Assembly: GCA_037833965.1 (NCBI GenBank)
Contig: AP031356.1
Coordinates: forward strand, 12,732,501-12,796,500
Length of the DNA stretch: 64,000 nucleotides
Direction: 5' to 3'
DNA from: Marchantia polymorpha subsp. ruderalis
Lineage: Eukaryota; Streptophyta; Marchantiopsida; Marchantiales; Marchantiaceae
Positions within the stretch are counted from its first letter, which is position 1; every line of letters starts with the position of its first letter. The translations under genes and the position numbers were made by a program. Shown in pieces: positions 56,559-64,000 of the stretch. The notes below the pieces were generated by a model. The model had not been told where the DNA came from. It worked only from the letters and a program-made list of their open reading frames with translations, and ran no database searches.

Positions 56559-59399
56559 ATGCCTTTCAAAGGCAGAATCTCTCCCTTCTTGGTTCTTGTG
56601 GTGGTAGCGTTCGCCTTGGTGGGGTTGGTTAGCTTCCAAACCTTGAAAGAGCGGAAAAACACAAGCGCTCTTCTGGAGCAGAGTCAATCCGAGCTGGGAA
56701 AGATCGAGACACAATTGAAGGTTCGTTGATTTCTCTGCTACTCAGTTATCTTCTATTCTCAGCATCTTCCGACCGTGTAATATGGTCTGGGTCTCATCTG
56801 CTCTACCTCGATCCACTGGCACAGTTTGAATTGGGGTAGCATCTGTCACCAATAACAGAGCCTTTTCATGAACAGAGTATTAGGTAAGTCTACGGCTGTA
56901 GTTCGAGGTTTTCGTGATGTGGAGGGATATAGTCCGACGTAAAAAGAACCGCTGTGATTGAGGGTAGTCCGATTCTGTGGTTCTTACAATGGACTGATGG
57001 CAGCAGTCCATTTCCAAAATTCCGTGGGTAGCATCTGGTTCACGCATTCAATTTTTTTTAGTGTATGTCGAAGAATCTGTGTCCGTTGAAATGTTCCTGG
57101 TCTTGTGATATAGAGGCCTGGTTGGTGGAAATAATACCGTGACTCGGTGTGCATTAGAGATACTTCGGAACTTCATGGAGTCAGTCATTGACCAAGATCG
57201 ATAGGTCGTAATGCGACCGTTAAGTTTAGAGGTTCGATGTGTAGAAGGTGTAGAGGCGGGGAAGTGATCCGAAGTCACCTAGTTCATGTTGGTGAGAGTT
57301 ATCTTTCATGTTATATCATGTGTCATGGAAAATGTAGTCCTGAAAGTTTCCCGTTGTTATGAGCAATTGGGTTGTAAGGTGGCGGTAGAGATGACTCGTC
57401 CAGTCAATTATGTTGTGCTTAGGATTGGTAAGGATGTTGCTCATCAAGGTCGCATTCAAATCTAAATTGTAGAGGCGATTTGAATTACAAGTATTTTAGT
57501 CTACGTTACATATTACTGGCATGAAGTATGTGTGCATGTCGGAAATGGACATCATAAGCAATAAGGAGTGTGACGCCCAGTTCGCACCACTGGATACAAG
57601 ATGCAAGTTAATTCTGCTCAGACGAGAAATTGAGTACGGCAGTTATACATTTTGACGTAAGGGATTAGTAAATTTATGAGCGATCGTGATGAAATGAATT
57701 TGGGGACCTGTTTAAGGTACATCTCAAAAGATGATCTCTATTTTGATTGACACGTAGATTACCTCCTTACTGAGAGCTCAGTCAAGTGCCCCATGTCAGG
57801 CAATCTTTCAATGTGCTTGTAAATTTGGAATACGAGAAAGATGGTGTAAGCAGGTTCTGAGTAGATCACTTTGACAAGGGATTGTGTTGTTGCTAGGGAG
57901 AACCTTTTGTGTTTAGTGGTATGGGTTGTAGATTTTCCCATTTAAACTTCTGACGAAGTTTGATGTGGTTCAAGTCTTCAAGTCATAATACTGAATCATG
58001 GTGCTTCAGTCGCTGGTTTTCAGACTCCTCAAGACTTGTAAACCTGGAGAACTATGAATGCCCATTTAAGAATGCTGCCAACTTGCACTTTCTCTTCAGC
58101 CAGATAGATTTAGGTTTCTTTTTGTCAGGAAGTTTGCCCGGAGTTGGGACATAACTGCAACAGTCAGAGTTTGAGGCCCTTGGGTCTGTCAAACCCATCT
58201 GTTGCAATGAGTCTCATAAATTGTTTATCCCTGCGTTTGTTTGTTTGGGGCATAGTTTCGTAGTTATCTCTTGGGCAGGAAATTACAGGCGTCTTGGAAA
58301 TTCAACCTGTTTTTTGCGTTACATCCCACGTTCCGTTTACGTAGGTATACAGTTCTATACAAGACGATGTCGAACAAAGCAAATTTATTTTCTTTTAAGC
58401 GTAGGGTGTGACTCAGAAGGAAAGAGTTCCACAGGCAAGGTATAGCCAACGCTGGTTTCTAGTTGTGTGATTTGTACTGCGGGTGGTTCAACATCACCAT
58501 TTGCGCATCAATTTTTTCTTGTTTGTGATAACGTTATATTTCTACTTTTCTTTCAGGACCATGTCAAAGCATCTCAGAGCAAGGATGAATCTTTGAAGGT
58601 GATGGAAGATGAAAGAGATTTTTTGAAAAAGCAGCTCGCGGAGCTTCGACGGCATGCTGATTCTACACAGGAAGATCTTAAAGCGACCCTGAAAAAACGG
58701 GAAGAGCAACTTCAGGATATAACAGAAAACCACAGGAAGGCTTTGGTCGAGGTGGAACAGCTCAAGGGACAACTGAACCAGAAGGAGGGAGAGATAGTTG
58801 CAGTTCGAACTCAGCTGCAGGAATATGCATTTGCCAAAGCCAGAGAAAGCGCTGAGCAGCTGAACAAAGATAGCAAGGGAACGAAAACCGTCGACGAAAA
58901 TCTAGATGAAGTCAAACCTGCTGATGAGGCTGGAATTGCTGATAGATCCAAACTACAAGAAGAGGAGGAGTTGCAGCTGAAAAAAGAGACTGAATCGTTG
59001 GCTGTTGAGAAGGAAATGGACGAAAGAAGTAAGCCGACCGTGACTGATGAAAAATCTGGCGATGGTCATGACGACCAAATCGAAAATCCCAATCAAGAAC
59101 AGCAGGTCGGCGATGCGAAGCAAGAAACGCAGAATAAGGCTGACCGGGATACAGCAGACGAGGATAGAATTGAGCTTGCTGTGAAGGATGAAAACAAGGA
59201 CATTCTTCAAGATGAAGAGACTGACGAGCAAGAGTTAGCAGATCGCCGAGACGAAACTGAAGATAATGATACCTTAGATACCGGTAAATCCTCCCAGGAT
59301 GAAGAGGAACATCAGGAAATGAATAGTGATCTTATGAGTGACATGAGAGCAGATCACGACGACGATACCACACAACAAGCAGAACGTGGGTTAGACTGA
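56559..59399 (+). CDS. Type II membrane-anchored coiled-coil protein with acidic C-terminal tail
   Basis: Two exons, 56559-56720 and 58557-59399, in phase 0 across an 1836-bp intron (334 aa). The start MPFKGRISP is short and basic, followed by one hydrophobic segment (FLVLVVVAFALVGLVSF, about residues 10-26). A signal anchor with the C terminus in the lumen is predicted. Residues about 40-155 form a long heptad-rich helix (EDERDFLKKQLAELRRHADS, LKKREEQLQDITENH, VEQLKGQLNQKEGE). From about 185 on, the protein is very rich in Asp, Glu, Lys and Gln, with no Cys, and ends QQAERGLD. The layout recalls animal Golgi proteins such as GOLM1/GOLIM4, but this is architecture only and I do not claim homology. 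Location in the Golgi or ER is inference. Confidence 0.8.
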
Positions 59400-62300
59400 T
59401 GTCATTGAGCACGAAGCTCTGCGACCAATTCCGCTCTCCTCGCCTGCTTCAAAGGAGTTCTTACGTTCAATGGAGGCCACTTTTTCCACCTGCAAGCGGC
59501 ACTTCACCTACTGCGAGTCTCTTGTGGTGGTGGTCTTCTCCATTCTGTCTAATCAGAATATAGGTTACAGAAAAATCAAGCCTGTTTCGAAAATATATTC
59601 TAGCTGGGAAAGTCAGGCATGGATCTGTCAGCTATAAGCTGAAAGTTTCCGGTGCGTACAGGTGCAAACTGTGTTCGCCAAGAAGTTGGTTGTATAAAGC
59701 TTACCTCAAGCTTGCTGATCTCAAATCTACGGTCCCTACTGCAGACTGATATTGTGGTGGTGAATAGGTGAGGTTTGGACTGAACTGTACGGCGGCGAAG
59801 TTCGGCTCTACTTCCCTTCCATTTGTGGACGAAATTCAGTCCACGTACACGGCTTCAGAGTTGCACTATGATTTCCTGTAGCTCTTACGTTCTGTATTAT
59901 TATTAAATTAAGCAGTTACGTAGTATCATCAGGCCACAGCCAAATTTCTGTCATTCCTTAAGACGGTACATATCAGAATATCGTCAATGCTTTTTAGATG
60001 AAATGAAACTCTCTCATTGAGGATACCAGATTTGCCAAAGGACAGCTGGAATTGGACTACCGGGAATATGAGCCACACTGGGAAGGAGCCAGGACTTTAC
60101 ACTTACCTATATGCGTCTCCCTGGCGGTTCATACTTCCGTGGTTGCAATGAGTGATAGTCACACGAATGGATGGTGGATGTCATGATTTATTGTGCCCGG
60201 ACGCAGTTGCCCCCTCCATGATATCGCGTGTCTGTCGTCCTGTTTTTACCTGCTGCCTGCAACTCTTGTGAAGTTCCGTCCTTGTCTGCAGAGTGAAGTG
60301 GTCTTCCTTGCAACCATCACTATCAAGTCATCGTGAGGATTTTCGAATGTTCGACCGGGCTCCGACTTTTATTATAATCTACTGACGTTGTGTTCTATTA
60401 TTAGGCTCTCCTCACTCGCTCCTAATGAGATGCCCTCCTGCGCTTACTGCACATCATCCTCAGACTGCCACTTTCCAGCTCACTCGTGGTCCTATATTGG
60501 CCGATAATGTAATGGGATCGGTAAACCTCATGCCATGGTACTCTCGTTTTCTGCCAACATTCCTCAGCCTTTTCACGCTCATCATGAGAGTGTAGTACAT
60601 CCTGACTGTTTAGTGCCAGAGAATCCGTTCCTCTTGTTTCGACTGCGCATGATTTCACGGCAGAGTGGAGGCTTCCCATTGCTGGAGAGGTACGTTTCGT
60701 AGAATGTCCAAGCACTTAAGGCAACAGTCAGGGTACTAACCTCTGTCCGAAATCGTACCTGGCCACTACAATAGCCTCTGACTGCCGACCCAGACATGAG
60801 TCCTCTTTAATATCGAAGCGCAGTCCTGTGCATCAGGTTTGATACCTCCTGATGAGCAGGAACTCTAGCTACAGAGGAGTTGTTTTCATGGGATGGAAAA
60901 TGCTCAATCAATGCTACCCCACCCGCTCAGTCTATCACAGCCAGCTCCGCATGGTGGAAGAGGGATCTCGGTCCGTTTTGCTGATCGGGTAAATTCGTCC
61001 TCCACCCCTCGAAGTAGACACGATCCTGCATCATCCCCCCGCGAAGGTCCCTCGGAACGTGTTCCAACGTGCCCTGAACCTCCCCGAGCATGACAACGTG
61101 CTACGCTAGAGTCCAAACTTACGAGGACTCGTTACCACCCTAAGGCCTCTCTCACAGACTTCCGACTGCGTACGACCTCCAAGTCCGAAGTCCGAAGCGG
61201 ACTACGGCGACCTGCGGTTGAGATCAACTTCTTCGAGGCTCTGGGACGACCAGAGCTTCCGCAGCTCTCGAACAACTGCGTATGGGGGAAGATGCGTCCG
61301 TGACCTCCTCCACTCCGGTGCCGTTTCGTTCGCAAGCAGCTCCTCGGAATTCGAAATCGAATTCTCTCGGCCCCTATTAGAATTCGAACGGATCTCGCCG
61401 AGCGAAATCGCCGCTCCGCTGAACTGTCGGAAATCATCGGCTCCAGCAGCGCAGTCCACGGCTGCGCAATGTAACCACGTGAGCCGATCGGGCCTTAGGG
61501 CTCACGTGGAGGGCGTGAGAGATATCCGACTCCACCAGTGTGAACGCGAACAATTTGCACCGAGCCTGCCAGCACTCACTCCGACAAGGAAGCGGAAGCC
61601 TTCTCGAAATAGAACTCGGGATCGGAGTCAGTCTGTGGAACAACGTGCATGATTCGACCCGCTCGGCAGCGGTTGCCCCGCCCGGGATTGCCCGGCGGTT
61701 CTTGCCAAGTGGAGGCCGGCCGGCCGGACGGGCGGTCGGTTGATCTGCGTCCGCGTTGGCGTTGGCGCTGGAAGGAGCGCGCGGCAGGGATGATGGCGCG
61801 GCGAGAGGGCGCGGGCGGGCGGGACGAAGCTGGGCTCCATGCACGTTGAACCGAACGCTCCGATCCCTTCGGTTCGCACGGACGATGGCCAACAGTTCGA
61901 AATCGGGTCTCGGGACGTTCGCGCGGCACTTCCTGGGATCTCGCTCAACAGTTCAAAATCGGGCGCGGTGCGTGCCATCGTTGCCACCTTTGGGCGCGGC
62001 CGAAGTTTGGTTCTGGAAGGCGGACATTTGTCGGTCTTTCTGCTCTTTCGCCCCGCGCTCTCTTCTCTCCATGGCCACCGGCGGCCCTTGCGTCCAGCAC
62101 CGGAGGCCATTGCATCTCTGCGCTCGTGCTCGTCCCTTCTATTTCTTCGCTCCCTCCCTCCCTTCTCGCTCGCCTTAGGGCGCAAGAACCGAGTCGCTCC
62201 GTGCAGCTCTCGCGTGCCCTAGCTTTCCTTTCTATCGAACTCCAGATCGGTCGTTTGGCCAATTGATGCATTCATCTCGTCGAAGAACGACGCATTCCGG

Positions 62301-63673
62301 CGCATTTCTCCTCTCTACCTCCCTCGTCGCCCCTCTGAACGAAGCGATCAGTTTCGGTGCCGCTTTCCCTCTGGCTGAGGATGGTTTCTGGAAAGTCGAT
62401 GAAGACAAATGTTGGAAATCGAGACTCTTCATTGCACAGGAGGGAAGTTGGTGAGGATGCCACTTGATTGCTCTTCTCGGTGGTTCTCGGCGTCAGCATT
62501 CGGAGAATCAGCGACGTACGAAAGGAAGACGGTCTTGTACTTTCAGGAAAGGAAGAGGTGAATGGACAGCGTGGCTAATGAGCTCGTGGTCGAGCATTCA
62601 GTGTGCTCGCCCAGCGTACAAATTTACCTGTGCTCGTTGTTTCGTGAAGACGTCCCGGATCCCAAGTGAGGCGCTCTAGAGAATTTGTGTATATAGGTTT
62701 TTAGTGACCTTGTGGGCCTCACTAGCACGGGAGTACCGAAGGAATCGAATAACTCTTTTGACAAGGACCACAAAGCGCAGAACCCGAGCAGCCAGTCCAA
62801 GGGAGCTGTGCGCGGGCAAAAAGATCATGCCAGAGTACCTTTATCGGTGACGAGTCTTATCACCGATGCACATGTGTTTGTCACCCTACTGTGACAATGA
62901 TTTCAAGTCGACTCCAGGGCACTTTTCAGCTTGGAAATTGGTTCGAGGAGCGACGACCGGTCATCCTGTGTGGGTTTAAATATTCATCCTCATTTGGAGC
63001 TGGTTAGAACCCGAAAACCTCCCATTTGCGAACAATGCTTCCAGTACACGGTTGGAAAGCTTGTTGTGTGCTGGAGATTCAGGACTAATGTCCCGGTTTC
63101 CTCAGCCGCCATCGCAACTCTGGTACCTTTTTTCTCTGCCCATAGCTGCTGTCAATTTTGTGACTAACAAGTTACAGAGTCAGTGAAATTTTAGGACTAC
63201 TGCTCCACACTGTCAGCATGTCATCTTCAGGTCTCTCTAGGTATACGCTATCAGAGCACTGTGGTAGCGTACGGATCCAAAACTTCTGCTTGCTGTATAC
63301 AGCATGGTAGCCTTCAGTGAGTTACAAATGATGTGTATCATCCAGTAAGGATTTCTGTACTGAAATCAATCAGTACTACATTGGAACCATGGGAGCAACA
63401 GATGCACTTAAGAACAGTGGCTAGTCATGCTCAGCAACTTCAACGTTCGCTTTCACAGCGCGAAAAATATTCACAGCACCTAGTCAAGGCATACCATCAC
63501 CACCTAAAACACACAAGAAACAATGCGCGGAAGTGAGACTAATCGGAAGGTAACAGGCGCCTTACGAGAGACATATGTCCTTTTATCGATGGAAACGAGA
63601 ACATACTGAGCAATGATTGACATTACCTCCGGTATTTTAACCAAACCAGCTAGCATGTTCGGGAGGGGAGCGT
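59400..63673. other. 3' flank and GC-rich promoter-like region, no recognised gene
   Basis: 59400-60000 is the 3' flank of the coiled-coil gene. About 61200-62300 is GC- and CpG-rich, giving long overlapping frames on both strands (for example 61628-62185 minus, 61756-62178 plus). Their composition is Arg/Ser/Pro-rich and their pattern is not protein-like. The segment may be a promoter or leader of a gene lying to the right. An 18-bp motif (AACAGTTC[G/A]AAATCGGG) occurs at 61891 and 61947. Confidence 0.4.
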
Positions 63674-64000
63674 ATGCCCACAGCTAAGTCTACAAAGCGT
63701 TGCAGCAGCAGAGCTGACTGCGCTCAACTCGGTCACTTGCTGTATATCCCTTGGGTTGACAGCACGTACAGGAATATATTAGTCAGTGCTCAAATGGGAG
63801 AATTGATCTGGGCAGCATTCTTGCACGCGGTAGAAATTGTTTGCCTGCGAGCAGTGCATCAAATCAGCGCATATCCGGATTCAGTGAACAACTTTGAAAA
63901 CGGAGAAGACTTTGTACCCAGTATCACTCTGGACCGCGACTGCTGTGCCAATTATTTTGCACCGTGGACCCAGCAGGCTCTCTTGGACAAGGGTCCAATT
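63674..64000 (+). CDS. Unrecognised open frame running off the window end (partial)
   Basis: From the ATG at 63674 the frame stays open for 109 codons to the last base. The residues have balanced composition: MPTAKSTKRCSSRADC at the start, a hydrophobic middle (ELIWAAFLHAVEIVCL) and FAPWTQQALLDKGPI at the edge. The frame is closed upstream by a TAA at about 63639-63641, and CAG at 63648-63650 could be a splice acceptor, so this may be an internal exon. I do not recognise a family. It could be chance. Confidence 0.3.
   Translation, partial: MPTAKSTKRCSSRADCAQLGHLLYIPWVDSTYRNILVSAQMGELIWAAFLHAVEIVCLRAVHQISAYPDSVNNFENGEDFVPSITLDRDCCANYFAPWTQQALLDKGPI

Noticed and set aside
61628..62185. 185-aa minus-strand protein
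   Set aside because: Same reason: low-complexity Arg-rich frame in a CpG-rich segment with long frames on both strands.
1..64000. CRISPR array, operon or phage-like system
   Set aside because: No regularly spaced repeats of that kind; the genes are spliced, plant-like and spaced kilobases apart.

Overview
This window looks like nuclear DNA of a land plant with flagellated sperm, most probably a moss. Genes are separated by long gene-poor stretches and most are split by GT-AG introns. It carries a kinesin-2 motor of the KIF3B/FLA8 (ciliary transport) type, which seed plants generally lack, and a Dicer-like gene with PAZ, two RNase III domains and a dsRBD but no visible helicase. That architecture has been described in the moss Physcomitrium as minimal Dicer-like (mDCL). 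The species cannot be named from the sequence alone.

Layout. 1-5.2 kb: no gene; 2.9-5.2 kb is very AT-rich. 5.24-6.22 kb: a decayed LINE 3' end on the minus strand. 6.65-6.82 kb: tRNA-Asp followed closely by tRNA-Gly, both minus strand. 9.05-12.20 kb (minus, 7 exons): a class IV PLP aminotransferase-like gene. 13.70-20.26 kb (plus, 11 exons): kinesin-2, with a Ty1/copia fragment antisense in its fifth intron. 23.81-25.59 kb (plus, 3 exons): a secreted Cys-containing plant protein. 25.6-42.4 kb: no convincing protein gene; a U6 snRNA-like sequence (30.9 kb), tandem repeats, inverted repeats, AT-rich islands and one GC-rich segment. 42.43-48.02 kb (plus, 7 exons): the helicase-less Dicer-like gene. 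49.46-51.07 kb (minus, one exon): splicing factor ESS2/DGCR14. 51-56.5 kb: AT-rich DNA, then a purine- and microsatellite-rich promoter-like stretch. 56.56-59.40 kb (plus, 2 exons): a membrane-anchored coiled-coil protein. 61.2-62.3 kb: GC-rich promoter-like DNA. 63.67-64.00 kb: an ORF that runs off the window end.

The genes do not form an operon or an evident functional cluster. The aminotransferase and the kinesin are divergent, with 1.5 kb between their starts. The Dicer-like gene and ESS2 are convergent, with 1.4 kb between their stops. I built exon models by hand from reading-frame continuity, splice dinucleotides and remembered family motifs. All four models with three or more exons, and the two-exon gene, keep phase throughout. 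Ends of transcripts, UTRs and the 5' end of the Dicer-like gene are not determined.

The best lead is the Dicer-like protein. It lacks a helicase, and the second RNase III domain has Gln at the position where the family has its fourth metal-binding Glu, while RNase IIIa keeps all four acidic residues.
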